Shown piece by piece: positions 24,799-34,130 of a stretch of 64,000 nucleotides of DNA. Location: assembly GCF_025813715.1 (NCBI RefSeq), contig NZ_CP107532.1, positions 2,294,001 through 2,358,000 of the forward strand, in the 5' to 3' direction. Every line of letters starts with the position of its first letter. Position 1 is the stretch's first letter. Under the pieces are notes generated by a model. That model was not told the origin of the DNA. It made no database searches and saw only the letters and a program-made list of their open reading frames with translations. The DNA comes from Methylobacterium sp. FF17 (GTDB lineage Bacteria; Pseudomonadota; Alphaproteobacteria; Rhizobiales; Beijerinckiaceae). The position numbers and the translations under genes were made by a program.

Positions 24799-25353
24799 AT
24801 GGCCATGATCCCGCTTTCTCCTCGACATCTCACGGCGCCCACCGTCTCGCGGCGGCCCGGCTACGCTCGCCCCTCCACGGGGGCCGAGATCCTGCGTCGC
24901 ACCCGGGCCGCCGCCCTGGAGCGGATGGTGGTGGGCCTCTGCCTGGGGCTCGCCATGGTGTCGGGGAGCTTCGCCGCCTATTCCATCCTGGGGGCGTCGA
25001 ACGCCTATTCGGTCCAACCCTTCCTGCCGGCCCTGAGCGGCGGGTTCGCCTGGAGGCGCAACGCCGCGCCCGCGCGGGAGGCCGCCCTCGACCTCGATCC
25101 GACCACCACGGGCTCGCTCCCCGACCCCGTCGCGAAGCCGGCGGCGCGCACGGAGCCGGCGCCGGGCGCGCGCGGCTACGTGCTGCGCCGGGTCAGCGAC
25201 GGAGCCGCCCTCGTGGAAGGCCCCGAGGGCCTGCGCCAGGTGGTGCTCGGCGCCGTCCTCCCGGGGGCCGGCCGGGTTCTCTCCATCCGCGCCACCGGGT
25301 CGGGCTGGGTCGTGATCACCTCCGAGACCATCATCGGGCCCACCCCGCTGTGA
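24799..25353 (+). CDS. Single-pass membrane protein of unknown function in the flagellar island
   Basis: The 184-residue protein has a basic N-terminal region, one membrane helix (about residues 43-66; MVVGLCLGLAMVSGSFAAYS), a Pro/Ala-rich linker, and a C-terminal beta-rich domain of about 55 residues (YVLRRVSDGAALVEGPEGLR through VVITSETIIG). The C-terminal part should be periplasmic. I do not recognise a named family. It stands between the PilZ gene and the DUF1217-flgF-fliI unit and has a CtrA-like box just upstream, which hints at a flagellar role. The ATG at 24799 is preferred over a GTG at 24760. Confidence 0.65.
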   Translation: MAMIPLSPRHLTAPTVSRRPGYARPSTGAEILRRTRAAALERMVVGLCLGLAMVSGSFAAYSILGASNAYSVQPFLPALSGGFAWRRNAAPAREAALDLDPTTTGSLPDPVAKPAARTEPAPGARGYVLRRVSDGAALVEGPEGLRQVVLGAVLPGAGRVLSIRATGSGWVVITSETIIGPTPL

Positions 25354-25495
25354 CCGCGCCGGCCGCGCACCAGCCCGCCGCAAGCCACCCCGGCTAGACC
25401 GCGCCGGCCAGACAGCGCGGGCCCCGCGCCGAGCCCCGCCCGAGCCGAAGGGACCCGGCCATGCCCCAGCGCCCCAGGAGCGATCGCCCCCGCCG

Positions 25496-26272
25496 ATGAC
25501 GACCACCTTCACTAGCTACAGTCTGATCGCCCGGGACCTCGGCGCCTCCCTGGCGCGCAAGGGCGCGCAGCCCGACGTCGCCCGCGAGACCGCCTATTAC
25601 GAGGCCAAGATCGGCTCGGTGAAATCCATCGACGATCTCCTCGGAGACCGGCGCCTCTTCGCCTACGCGATGAAGGCGCACGGCCTGGAGGACATGACCT
25701 ACGCCAAGGCCTTCATGCGCAAGGTCCTCACCGAGGGCGTGAGCGATCGCACGGCCTTCGCCAACCGCCTCGCCGACGACCGCTACGTCGCCTTCGCCAA
25801 GGCCTTCGACTTCAAGACCTACGGTGCGGAGACGACGACCCTGGCGGCCGCCACCGCGGACACCACCGCCGCCTACCTGCACCAGAGCCTCGAGGCCGAT
25901 GCGGGAAGCGAGGACACCGGCGTGCGCCTGGCCCTGTACTTCGCCCGGATCGCGCCCACCGTCTCGTCCGGTTACGGCGTGCTGGGGGATCCGGCCCTGT
26001 CGCAGGTGGTCAAGACCGTCCTCGGCCTGCCCGACGTCTCCTCCTCGGAGGGCATCGCCCGGCAGGCGTCGCTCATCGAGGAGCGGGTCGAGCTGGCGAG
26101 CTTCAAGGATCCGGTCAAGCTGAATCGCTTCGTGCAGCGCTTCACCGCGATCTGGGATGCGCAGAACAACGCCGCCTCGGCGCCGGTCCTGAACCTGTTC
26201 GCGGATTCCACCACGCAGGGCCTCGACGCGAGCCTGCTCCTCAGCCTCCAGCGCATCCGTTCGGGGAGCTAG
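25496..26272 (+). CDS. DUF1217 flagellar protein
   Basis: The 258-residue protein has the DUF1217 pattern: FTSYSLIARDLGASLARKG at the start, RETAYYEAKIGSVKSIDDLL near residue 40, a central LADDRYVAFAKAFDF near 90, and a repeat of the same helical motif later (YFARIAPTVSSGYGVLGDPA). The family occurs almost only in flagellar clusters of Hyphomicrobiales and Rhodobacterales, next to flgF or flgE, and its exact function is unknown. It lies 5 bp before flgF and is clearly co-transcribed with it. Confidence 0.88.
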   Translation: MTTTFTSYSLIARDLGASLARKGAQPDVARETAYYEAKIGSVKSIDDLLGDRRLFAYAMKAHGLEDMTYAKAFMRKVLTEGVSDRTAFANRLADDRYVAFAKAFDFKTYGAETTTLAAATADTTAAYLHQSLEADAGSEDTGVRLALYFARIAPTVSSGYGVLGDPALSQVVKTVLGLPDVSSSEGIARQASLIEERVELASFKDPVKLNRFVQRFTAIWDAQNNAASAPVLNLFADSTTQGLDASLLLSLQRIRSGS

Positions 26273-26277
26273 GGGCC

Positions 26278-27003
26278 ATGCAGAACGGACTCTACGTGGC
26301 GCTCTCGGCGCAGATCGCCATGGAAAAGCGCCTCAACGCCGTCGCCAACAACGTCGCAAACCTTTCCACCAGCGGCTACCGCGCCGAGGATACGAAGTTC
26401 ACCGCGCTCCTCGCCCAGGCGAGCAAGGGCGCGGTCGCCTTCGCCTCCGCGGGCGACACCTACATCTCGCAGCGCGCCGGAGCGACGATCAAGACGGACA
26501 GCCCCCTCGACGTGGCGGTGCAGGGCGATGCCTGGTTCGCGGTGCGCGGCGCCAAGGGGCCCGTCTATACCCGCGACGGCCGCATGACGATGGATGCACT
26601 CGGGCAGCTCCGCAGCGTCACCGGGCAGCCGATGCTCGACCCCGGCGGCGCGCCGATCCTCCTCGACCCCCAGGCCGGTCCGCCGACCATCGGGCGCGAC
26701 GGCAGCGTCGCGCAGGGCGCCAACCAGGTCGGCGCCATCGGGCTGTTCACCCTCGACCCGAAGAGCACGCTCGCCCGGGCCGAGCCGAACGGCGTCAGCA
26801 CGAGCCTGCCCGCGATCCCGGTCCAGGATTTCACCCGCATCGGCATGGTGCAGGGCTACGTCGAAGGGGCGAACGTCAACCCCGTCCTGGAGATGACGAA
26901 GCTCATCACCATCCAGCGCGCCTTCGAGAGCGCCGCGACGCTGACCTCCGAGACCGAGAATGCTTTTTCCGGGGCGATCCGCTCCCTGAGCCCGCAGGGC
27001 TGA
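26278..27003 (+). CDS. flgF: Flagellar proximal rod protein FlgF
   Basis: The 241-residue rod protein has the N-terminal rod motif (KRLNAVANNVANLSTSGYRA, residues 18-37), a central DVAVQGDAWFAVRGAKGPVYTRDG-type segment and the C-terminal rod helix (EMTKLITIQRAFESAATLTS). It is about the normal length for FlgF and shorter than FlgG (45321). It forms the proximal rod. It sits 5 bp after the DUF1217 gene and 4 bp before fliI, the usual rhizobial order. Confidence 0.95.
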   Translation: MQNGLYVALSAQIAMEKRLNAVANNVANLSTSGYRAEDTKFTALLAQASKGAVAFASAGDTYISQRAGATIKTDSPLDVAVQGDAWFAVRGAKGPVYTRDGRMTMDALGQLRSVTGQPMLDPGGAPILLDPQAGPPTIGRDGSVAQGANQVGAIGLFTLDPKSTLARAEPNGVSTSLPAIPVQDFTRIGMVQGYVEGANVNPVLEMTKLITIQRAFESAATLTSETENAFSGAIRSLSPQG

Positions 27004-27007
27004 GCCG

Positions 27008-28333
27008 ATGCCCGACGTCCTCGACCGTCTCGGCGCGGCCCTCGCCACGGGCCGCGAGTCCCTGCCCCTGGTGCGCGTCGGCGGTCCGATCCAGGAGGTC
27101 ACCGCCAGCGCCGCCCGGGTGGCGGGGGTCTCCCCCTTCCTGACCCTCGGCGACCGGATGGGCTTCATGGCCCAGGGTCGCGAGCAGATCGGCGAGGTCG
27201 TGCGCGTGGACGCGCAGGGCGTCACCCTGAAACCCTTCGACAGCCGGATCGAGGCCGGGATCGGCACCCGCGCCTACCGCCTCGGCCCCCCGACCCTGCG
27301 CCCGGCGCCGAGCTGGAAGGGCCGGGTGATCGATGCCCTCGGTCGGCCCATCGACGGGCTCGGCCCCCTGATGCCGGGACCGCGCGCCGTGCCGCTGGAC
27401 GCCGATCCGCCCCCGGCCCTGGAGCGGGCGCGGGTCACGAAGCCCCTGCGCACCGGGGTGCGCGCCCTCGACCTGTTCACGCCGCTCTGCCTCGGCCAGC
27501 GCATCGGCATCTTCGCGGGCTCCGGCGTCGGCAAGTCGACGCTGCTCGCCATGCTCGCCGGGGCCGCCGGCTTCGACAGCGTCGTGGTGGCGCTGGTGGG
27601 CGAGCGCGGGCGGGAGGTCCGGGAATTCCTGGAGGGCGCGATGGCGGCGAGCCGGTCCCGCGCCGTCATCGTGGTCTCCACCGGCGACGAGAGCCCGATG
27701 ATGCGCCGGCAGGCCCCGAAGCTCGCCATGGGCATCGCGGAATCGTTCCGGGATTCCGGCGACTCCGTCCTGCTCATCGTGGATTCCGTGACCCGCTACG
27801 CCCATGCGGCCCGCGACGTGGCGCTGGCGGCCGGCGAGCCGGCGGTGGCCCGGGGCTATCCGCCGAGCGTGTTCTCGGACCTGCCGCGCCTCCTCGAGCG
27901 GGCCGGGCCCGGCCTCGACGGCGCCGGCAGCATCACGGGCGTGTTCTCGGTGCTGGTGGACGGGGACGACCACAACGATCCCGTGGCCGATTCCATTCGC
28001 GGCACCCTCGACGGGCACGTGGTCCTCGACCGGGCCATCGCCGAGCAGGGCCGCTACCCGGCGGTGCATCTCCTCGGCTCGATCTCGCGCCTGGCCGGCG
28101 AGGTCTGGACGCCCGAGCAGCGCGAACTGGTGCGTCGCCTGAAGGCGATGATGGCGCGGTTCGAGGAGACCCGCGACCTGCGCCTGATGGGGGGCTACCG
28201 CGCCGGCGAGGATGCCGAGCTCGACCAGGCCATCCTCCTCGTGCCCCGCATCTACGAGGCCCTGCGCCAGGAGCCCGGCATGGCGGCGAGCGAGGACGCG
28301 TTCCTCGAACTCGCCCAATCCCTGCGGGGCTGA
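27008..28333 (+). CDS. fliI: Flagellum-specific ATPase FliI
   Basis: The 441-residue protein powers unloading of substrates at the flagellar type III export gate. Walker A is GSGVGKST at 171-178, Walker B is SVLLIVDSVTR with Asp259, and the catalytic Glu is in VGERGREVREF near 199-209. The block SVFSDLPRLLERAG and the C-terminal GGYRAGEDAELDQA are typical of FliI rather than F1 beta. It acts as a hexamer at the cytoplasmic membrane with FliH and FliJ; FliH- and FliJ-like genes are at 54706 and 38938. Confidence 0.97.
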   Translation: MPDVLDRLGAALATGRESLPLVRVGGPIQEVTASAARVAGVSPFLTLGDRMGFMAQGREQIGEVVRVDAQGVTLKPFDSRIEAGIGTRAYRLGPPTLRPAPSWKGRVIDALGRPIDGLGPLMPGPRAVPLDADPPPALERARVTKPLRTGVRALDLFTPLCLGQRIGIFAGSGVGKSTLLAMLAGAAGFDSVVVALVGERGREVREFLEGAMAASRSRAVIVVSTGDESPMMRRQAPKLAMGIAESFRDSGDSVLLIVDSVTRYAHAARDVALAAGEPAVARGYPPSVFSDLPRLLERAGPGLDGAGSITGVFSVLVDGDDHNDPVADSIRGTLDGHVVLDRAIAEQGRYPAVHLLGSISRLAGEVWTPEQRELVRRLKAMMARFEETRDLRLMGGYRAGEDAELDQAILLVPRIYEALRQEPGMAASEDAFLELAQSLRG

Positions 28334-28468
28334 GGGACCGATGCGGACCACCCTTCCTGCCCGCCCGGGGCACCGGCCGCTCCGGCCCCAGCCCCGCGCA
28401 AGCCTGTCTTCCTCTACTAGCCCCCATCGTTCGCGCCGCGCCGCGCGCCATCCCTCCGAGGTGACCTC

Positions 28469-29725
28469 ATGAGTCTCATCAGCGTCCTGCGCACCGGCGT
28501 GTCCGGCATGAACGCGCAATCGAACCGCATCTCGACCGTCGCCGAGAACGTGCAGAATTCCAGCACCACCGGCTACAAGCGCACCTCGGCCGAGTTCTCG
28601 TCGCTGCTCATCGAGAACAACTCCACGACGAACTACACGTCCGGCGCCGTCGAGACCAAGGTCCGCCGCGCGATCGGGGCCGAGGGCCCGATCACCTTCA
28701 CGACCTCGAAGACCGACCTCGCGATCCAGGGCAACGGGTTCTTCGTGGTGCAGGACGAGAACCAGGCGCCCTACCTCACCCGCGCCGGCAACTTCGTCGT
28801 GGACGGCCCGACGGGCAACCTCATCAATTCCGGGGGCTTCTCCCTCATGGGCTACAGCCTCGTCGACGGCGCGGAGCCCAACCCCGCCCTGAACAGCACC
28901 GACGGGATGGTGCCGGTCAACATGGCGAGCCTCGGCCTGCGGGCGACGCCCTCGACCAAGGCGACGGTGACGGGCAACCTGTCGGCCGACACCACGCCCC
29001 TGTCCGGGATCGTCTCGCCCGAAAACTTCTCGAAGAAGAGCTCGATCGTCACCTACGACAAGCTCGGCAACAGCGTCACCCTCGACATCTACCTCAAGCG
29101 CTCCGTCCCGACCGCCGGCGACGCGACCGCGGACCCGGTCATCCCCGCCGTTCTGGACAACACCTGGACCGCCGCGGTCTATGATCCGGACGACGTCGCC
29201 CTGACCGGGCCGGTGACCTTCGTGTTCGGCGCGGACGGCAAGCTCAGCGGCACCACCAAGGCGAACCTGACGATCCCGGGGGGCGAAGCCTTCAGCCTCG
29301 ACCTGAGCAGCATGACCCAGCTCGCCGGCGCCTACGACCTCAAGGGCACCGCCAACGGCAAGGCCCCGTCCGCCGTGACGGGCACCGAATTCGGCTCGGA
29401 CGGCGTCGTCTACGCCACCTATGCCGACGGCACCCGCCTCGGGGCCTTCAAGATCCCGCTCGCCGAGGTGAAGAGCCCGGACAACCTCAACCCGCGCGCC
29501 GGCAACGTCTTCCAGACCACCCTCGAATCCGGCGACCTCCAGATCGGTTTCGCGGGGCTCGGTGGTCTCGGGAACGTGAAGTCCAGCGCGCTCGAGCAGT
29601 CGAACGTCGATGTCAGCTCCGAGCTGACCACGATGATCGAGTCGCAGACCGTCTACACCGCCAACTCGAAGGTGTTCATGACCGGCAACGAGCTGCTCGA
29701 GACCCTGATGAACCTGAAGCGCTGA
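28469..29725 (+). CDS. flgE: Flagellar hook protein FlgE
   Basis: The 418-residue protein begins MSLISVLRTGVSGMNAQSNR and has the rod/hook motif TVAENVQNSSTTGYKRTSAE. It has the FlgE centre (DLAIQGNGFFVVQD, near residue 87) and the C-terminal helix LEQSNVDVSSELTTMIESQT. It polymerises into the hook, the universal joint between rod and filament. A clear ribosome site (gaggtga) precedes the ATG at 28469. The 135 bp upstream may hold a promoter, so flgE could start a new transcript running through flgK-flgL-flaF-flbT-flgD. Confidence 0.96.
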   Translation: MSLISVLRTGVSGMNAQSNRISTVAENVQNSSTTGYKRTSAEFSSLLIENNSTTNYTSGAVETKVRRAIGAEGPITFTTSKTDLAIQGNGFFVVQDENQAPYLTRAGNFVVDGPTGNLINSGGFSLMGYSLVDGAEPNPALNSTDGMVPVNMASLGLRATPSTKATVTGNLSADTTPLSGIVSPENFSKKSSIVTYDKLGNSVTLDIYLKRSVPTAGDATADPVIPAVLDNTWTAAVYDPDDVALTGPVTFVFGADGKLSGTTKANLTIPGGEAFSLDLSSMTQLAGAYDLKGTANGKAPSAVTGTEFGSDGVVYATYADGTRLGAFKIPLAEVKSPDNLNPRAGNVFQTTLESGDLQIGFAGLGGLGNVKSSALEQSNVDVSSELTTMIESQTVYTANSKVFMTGNELLETLMNLKR

Positions 29726-29826
29726 GCGCGCTCCGCAGGGTTCTCCCTCCGAGGGTCCATGCACCGAACTCCTACCGCCGCCCGGCCCGGGCGGCGGGCC
29801 GCGCCGCCCGCACCAGGACACGACAG

Positions 29827-31698
29827 ATGGGCCTCGCCCTCGCCCTCAACTCCGCCCGCACCTCCCTCGCCGCCACCTCGACGCAGATCGCCGTGACGGC
29901 GCGCAACACGGCCGGCGCGAGCGACCCGTTCTACACCCGCAAGATCGCCAACCTCGTGGCGGCCGGCGGCGGCAGCGCGGTCTCGATCCAGCGCGCCACC
30001 GACACGGCCCTGTTCGACCGCAAGCTCGCCGGCACCTCCTCGGTCGCGGCGAGCGAGGCGGTGCTCGACGGGCTCACGACCCTGCAGAACACCCTCGGGG
30101 ATACCGCCGACGGCACCTCGCCGGCCGCCCGCCTCGGCGCCCTCACCGCCGCCCTGAAGATCGCGGCGAACCAGCCCGACGACGCGGCCCTCGCCCGCAG
30201 CGCGGTCGACCGGGCCCGCGATCTGGCGGCGAGCCTCAATGCCGGGGCGGACGCCGTCCAGACCGTGCGGGCCCAGGCCGATGCCGGGCTCGCCGACTCG
30301 GTCACGCGGATCAACGACCTCCTGAGCCAATTCGAGGCCGCCAACCGCATCGTGACCAGCGGTACCGGGGCCGGCACCGACGTGACGGACGCCCTGGACG
30401 ACCGCGACCGCATCCTCGCCGGCCTCTCGGAGGAGATCGGGATCTCCACGGTGGTCCGTGCGGGCAACGACATCGCGATCTACACCGACAGCGGCGTCCC
30501 CCTGTTCGAGCGCGGCGCCCGTAAGGTCTCCTTCTCGCCCACCGCCGCCTTCGCGTCCGGGACCACGGGCGCCGCCGTCATGGTCGACGGCGTGCCGGTG
30601 ACGGGCGCGGCTTCGCCGATGCCGGTGCATTCGGGCCGCATCGCCGGCCTCGCCGAACTGCGCGACAACCTCGCGATCCGCTACGAATCCCAGCTCGACG
30701 CCATCGCCGACGGCCTCGTGGATGCGTTCACGGAAACCGGCCTGTACGCGTCGGGCCAGGGCGGCAGCGTGGTCGCGGCCGGGACCGCGCTCACCGGCAC
30801 GTCCGTCTTCCGGCCCCTCGCGGCGCCCGGGACGGCGGGCACGGCGGATTTCAGCGGCACGAACCAAGCCGCCTTCACCCTGACCCTCGCCGACGGCTCC
30901 ACCGCGAACATCGTGATCGACAAGGCCGCGATGGCCGCGCGGGCCGCCGACCCCGCGAAGGTGACACCGGCCGAGTTCCTCGCCGCCATCAACGCGCAGA
31001 TGTCCGCCGACACCGCGACGACGCCGCTCGCCGGCAAGGTCACGGCGTTCCTCGACGTCTCCGGGCGCCTCGCCTTCGCCACCGACGCGACCTCCGGAGC
31101 CGCGGCGCGGCTCACGGTCGGGAATCTCGCGGCGACGCCGGGCGCGACCCCGGTCAATATCGGCTTCAGCACCGCCTCGGGATTGCCGCCGCGCGCGGCG
31201 GGCCTGTTCACCGCTTCCGACGTGAGCTCGGCGGGCCTCGCCGCCCGGATCCGGGTCAACGGCTCCGTCGATCCGCAGCAGGGCGGCGACGTCACGCTCC
31301 TGCGCGACGGCGGCATCGCCGGCACCGGGTACCAGTCGAATCCGGCCTCGTTCGCCGGCGCGGGTTTCCCCGACCGGCTGCGCGCCCTGTCCACCGCCCT
31401 GGCGGCGGACCGGGCCTTCGACCCGTCGAGCGATCTGGCGAGCAACGGCACCCTCCAGGACTTCGCCTCGGCCTCCACCGGGTGGCTCTCGGCCAAGCGT
31501 CAGGCCGCGACCTCGGAGTCGAACTACCAGTCGACGCTGCTCGCCCGCGCCTCCACGGCCTATTCGAATGCCACCGGCGTCAACATGGACGACGAGACGG
31601 CCACCACCCTCGAACTCGAACGGTCCTACACCGCCTCGGCCAAGCTGCTGACGGTGATCAACGACCTCCTCAAGACCCTGATGGATGCGGTGCGCTAG
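29827..31698 (+). CDS. flgK: Hook-filament junction protein FlgK (HAP1)
   Basis: The 623-residue protein begins MGLALALNSARTSLAATSTQ. The central LSQFEAANRIVTSG and TDALDDRDRILAGLSEEIG (about 166-205) are FlgK hallmarks. The C-terminus ATTLELERSYTASAKLLTVI is the coiled-coil D0 region. A module at about residues 321-437 closely resembles one inside the flagellin gene of this window (see findings). The protein caps the hook and joins it to the filament. flgL follows after 2 bp. Confidence 0.95.
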   Translation: MGLALALNSARTSLAATSTQIAVTARNTAGASDPFYTRKIANLVAAGGGSAVSIQRATDTALFDRKLAGTSSVAASEAVLDGLTTLQNTLGDTADGTSPAARLGALTAALKIAANQPDDAALARSAVDRARDLAASLNAGADAVQTVRAQADAGLADSVTRINDLLSQFEAANRIVTSGTGAGTDVTDALDDRDRILAGLSEEIGISTVVRAGNDIAIYTDSGVPLFERGARKVSFSPTAAFASGTTGAAVMVDGVPVTGAASPMPVHSGRIAGLAELRDNLAIRYESQLDAIADGLVDAFTETGLYASGQGGSVVAAGTALTGTSVFRPLAAPGTAGTADFSGTNQAAFTLTLADGSTANIVIDKAAMAARAADPAKVTPAEFLAAINAQMSADTATTPLAGKVTAFLDVSGRLAFATDATSGAAARLTVGNLAATPGATPVNIGFSTASGLPPRAAGLFTASDVSSAGLAARIRVNGSVDPQQGGDVTLLRDGGIAGTGYQSNPASFAGAGFPDRLRALSTALAADRAFDPSSDLASNGTLQDFASASTGWLSAKRQAATSESNYQSTLLARASTAYSNATGVNMDDETATTLELERSYTASAKLLTVINDLLKTLMDAVR

Positions 31699-31700
31699 AC

Positions 31701-32747
31701 ATGAGGACCAATGCTCTCTCCACCCTGAGCCTCTGGAGCACGCCGCGCACCGGGGTCTCCCGCATGCAGGCGGACATCGCCCGCGCCAACGAGGAACTCG
31801 TCACCGGGCGCTTCCAGGATGTCGGCCTGGAACTCGGCAGCCGCACCGGCCTCGCCGTGGGCCTGCGCCAGAAGACCGCCGAGCTGTCCGCCCTGCGGGA
31901 CAGCAACGACGCCGCCTCCCTGCGCCTGAGCACGAGCCAGGCCGCCCTGAAGCAGATGCAGGATGCGGCCGACGGCACGCTCAAGGTTCTCCTGGGCGCG
32001 CCCGAGGACAAGCGCGCCGGCGTCCTCAAGGACATGGCGGCCGCCCAGCTCACGACGCTGACCAGCCTCCTCAACACCTCCGCCGCCGGCCAGTTCGTGT
32101 TCGGTGGGACGAACACGGCGCGCGCGCCGCTGGAGGCCTACGCGACCTCGCCGGCCTCGGCGGCCAAGACCGCCCTCGACGACGCCTTCCGCCTCGCCTT
32201 CGGGACCACGCAGGACAGCGCCTCCCTCGGCGCCATCTCGGCGGACGATCTGTCGGCCTTCCTCGACGGCCCCTTCGCGGACCTGTTCGACGACGCGTCC
32301 TGGTCCGCCGACTGGTCCGATGCCGGAAACGCGCCCCTCACCAGTCAGATTTCCTTAAGCGAGACCGTGCAGACCTCCGCCAGCGCCAACGCGCCGGCCC
32401 TGCGCAAGCTCGCCATGGCCTACGTCATGGCCTCGGACCTCGGGTCGTCCTCGTTCTCGGCGGCGGCCCAGACGGTCCTCACCGAGAAGGTGGCGAAACT
32501 CCTGGGCGAGGCGAGCCAGGGCCTCGTCACCCTCCAGGCCGACCTCGGCCGTTCGCAGGCGGCGATCACCGGGGCCAACACCCGGATGGAGGCGCAGAAT
32601 TCCGTGCTCACCAAGCAGATCGGACAGATGGAGAGGGTGGACACGGCCGAAGCCAAGACCCGGCTCGACCAGCTCACGACGCAGGTCCAGATCTCCTACG
32701 CGCTCACGGCGCAGCTGCGTCAGCTGAACCTCGTCGCCTACCTCTGA
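31701..32747 (+). CDS. flgL: Hook-filament junction protein FlgL (HAP3)
   Basis: The 348-residue protein is flagellin-like at both ends: it starts MRTNALSTLSLWSTPRTGVS, has QADIARANEELVTGRFQDVG near residue 23, and ends QVQISYALTAQLRQLNLVAY. It forms the second junction layer, on top of FlgK. It starts 2 bp after flgK and has the FlgL block LTSLLNTSAAGQFVFGGTNT near 119. A TTA leucine codon near 32353 is rare in this GC-rich genome. The neighbours flaF and flbT follow downstream. Confidence 0.93.
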   Translation: MRTNALSTLSLWSTPRTGVSRMQADIARANEELVTGRFQDVGLELGSRTGLAVGLRQKTAELSALRDSNDAASLRLSTSQAALKQMQDAADGTLKVLLGAPEDKRAGVLKDMAAAQLTTLTSLLNTSAAGQFVFGGTNTARAPLEAYATSPASAAKTALDDAFRLAFGTTQDSASLGAISADDLSAFLDGPFADLFDDASWSADWSDAGNAPLTSQISLSETVQTSASANAPALRKLAMAYVMASDLGSSSFSAAAQTVLTEKVAKLLGEASQGLVTLQADLGRSQAAITGANTRMEAQNSVLTKQIGQMERVDTAEAKTRLDQLTTQVQISYALTAQLRQLNLVAYL

Positions 32748-32824
32748 AGCCGGCTTCGCCGGCGCCACCGGCCCGGATCCGCGCTGGCGCGCGGCGGGTC
32801 GCGGATCCACGGGACAGGACCGTC

Positions 32825-33172
32825 ATGTACCAGTTTTCCTACGCCGAAATCCTGGAGGAGGCACCCGCCGTCGAGCGCGAGCGCGAGCGCGCCGCCTTCG
32901 ACCGGGCGATCGACCTGCTTCGGATCGCCGACCGGCCGGATGCGCAGCAGTCGGACCGCGCGACGGCAGCCGGCTACCTGCAGAGCCTGTGGGGCGTGCT
33001 GATCGATGACCTCCGGAGCGAGGAGAACGCGCTCCCGCCGGAGCTGCGCGCCGACCTCGTCTCGATCGGCCTGTGGAGCATGCACGAGGCCAACGCGGTG
33101 ATCGCCGCCCCCGAACGGGGCCTCTCCGCGCTCATCGCGGTCAACAGCTCCATCCGGGACGGCCTGCGGTGA
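32825..33172 (+). CDS. flaF: Flagellar biosynthesis regulator FlaF
   Basis: The 115-residue protein has the FlaF pattern: [20 protein letters not shown] at the start, [13 protein letters not shown], a central [17 protein letters not shown], and [14 protein letters not shown]. In Caulobacter FlaF is needed for flagellin secretion and works against FlbT in controlling flagellin translation. The gene overlaps flbT by a GTGA arrangement, so the two are co-translated. The single large flagellin gene at 21392 is the likely target (inference). Confidence 0.94.
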   Translation: MYQFSYAEILEEAPAVERERERAAFDRAIDLLRIADRPDAQQSDRATAAGYLQSLWGVLIDDLRSEENALPPELRADLVSIGLWSMHEANAVIAAPERGLSALIAVNSSIRDGLR

Positions 33173-33624
33173 GCCGACCGCTGCGCCTCTCACTGCGGGC
33201 TGGCGAGCGCGTCTACGTGAACGGCGCGGTCCTGCGCGCCGACCGGAAGGTCGCCCTCGAACTCCTGAACGACGCGAGCTTCCTCCTCGAGGCGCACGTG
33301 CTCCAGGCCGAGGCCGCGACCACGCCCCTGCGGCAGCTCTACTTCGCGGCGCAGACGAGCCTGATCGAGCCCGCCCAGGCCGAGCGCGCGCGGGCCCTCT
33401 TCCACACCCTGCGGTCCGGTATCCTGGCCGCCGTCGCCGATCCGGCCATCCGCGATGGCGTCGTCGAGGCGGGCGGACTGATGGAATCCGGGCGGCTGAT
33501 CGAGGCGCTCAAGCTGATCCGCGGTCTCTATCCGGCAGAGGCGGCGCTGCTTGCGAACCCGGCACCGAACGAAACCGTACCGGCCGCTCCGGCGCGGGCG
33601 CTATCCCCCACCTGTCCGGCCTGA
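33169..33624 (+). CDS. flbT: Flagellin mRNA regulator FlbT
   Basis: The 151-residue protein starts at a GTG (33169) whose bases overlap the flaF stop (GTGA). The beginning [20 protein letters not shown] and the block [22 protein letters not shown] are FlbT signatures. FlbT acts post-transcriptionally on the 5' leader of flagellin mRNA. The C-terminal 20 residues (Ala/Pro-rich) are not conserved. flgD follows with a good ribosome site (gaggagg). Confidence 0.93.
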   Translation: MSRPLRLSLRAGERVYVNGAVLRADRKVALELLNDASFLLEAHVLQAEAATTPLRQLYFAAQTSLIEPAQAERARALFHTLRSGILAAVADPAIRDGVVEAGGLMESGRLIEALKLIRGLYPAEAALLANPAPNETVPAAPARALSPTCPA

Positions 33625-33651
33625 GGGCCACCCTACCGAGGAGGCCCGCCG

Positions 33652-34071
33652 ATGAGCGTCGCCAGCGTCACCAGCACGGCCACATCCCAGACCGCCACCA
33701 CCGCCGCCGCGACCAAGACCGCGACGAGCGTCGCCGCCTCCATGAACGCCGACACGTTCCTCACCCTGCTGATGACGCAGCTGAAGAACCAGGATCCGAC
33801 CAAGCCGATGGATTCCACGGCCTATGTCAGCGAACTGGCGACCTTCTCGCAGGTGGAGCAGGCGACGAAGACGAATACCAAGCTCGACTCGCTGCTCTCG
33901 TCGAGCTTCCTCTCGCAGGCCGACCAGATCATCGGCCGCACCATCACGTCTTCCGACGGCACCACCACCGGCGAGGTCCAGTCGGTGAAGATCACCGGCG
34001 AGGGCGCGCTCGCCCGCCTCACCAACGGACAGGACGTGCTGCTCACCGAGGGCATTTCGCTGTCGCGCTGA
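33652..34071 (+). CDS. flgD: Flagellar hook capping protein FlgD (short form)
   Basis: The 139-residue protein keeps the FlgD N-terminal core: MNADTFLTLLMTQLKNQDPT at about residues 31-50, then DSTAYVSELATFSQVEQATK. It ends after a short beta segment (GRTITSSDGTTTGEVQSVKI). Many FlgD proteins are over 200 residues with extra Tudor-like and FnIII-like domains; here, as in other rhizobial members, those are reduced. It guides hook assembly. The strong ribosome site gaggagg supports the ATG at 33652. Confidence 0.9.
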   Translation: MSVASVTSTATSQTATTAAATKTATSVAASMNADTFLTLLMTQLKNQDPTKPMDSTAYVSELATFSQVEQATKTNTKLDSLLSSSFLSQADQIIGRTITSSDGTTTGEVQSVKITGEGALARLTNGQDVLLTEGISLSR

Positions 34072-34130
34072 GGGCTTGCCGGGTTAAAGAGCCCTGACGC
34101 AGACCCTCGCAGGATAAGGCCACTTCCCGG

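Noticed and set aside
26906..29821. 971-codon open frame on the minus strand opposite flgF-fliI-flgE
   Set aside because: It is a shadow of three well-supported flagellar genes: it has Gly/Arg/Glu-rich composition typical of antisense frames in GC-rich DNA and no domain.
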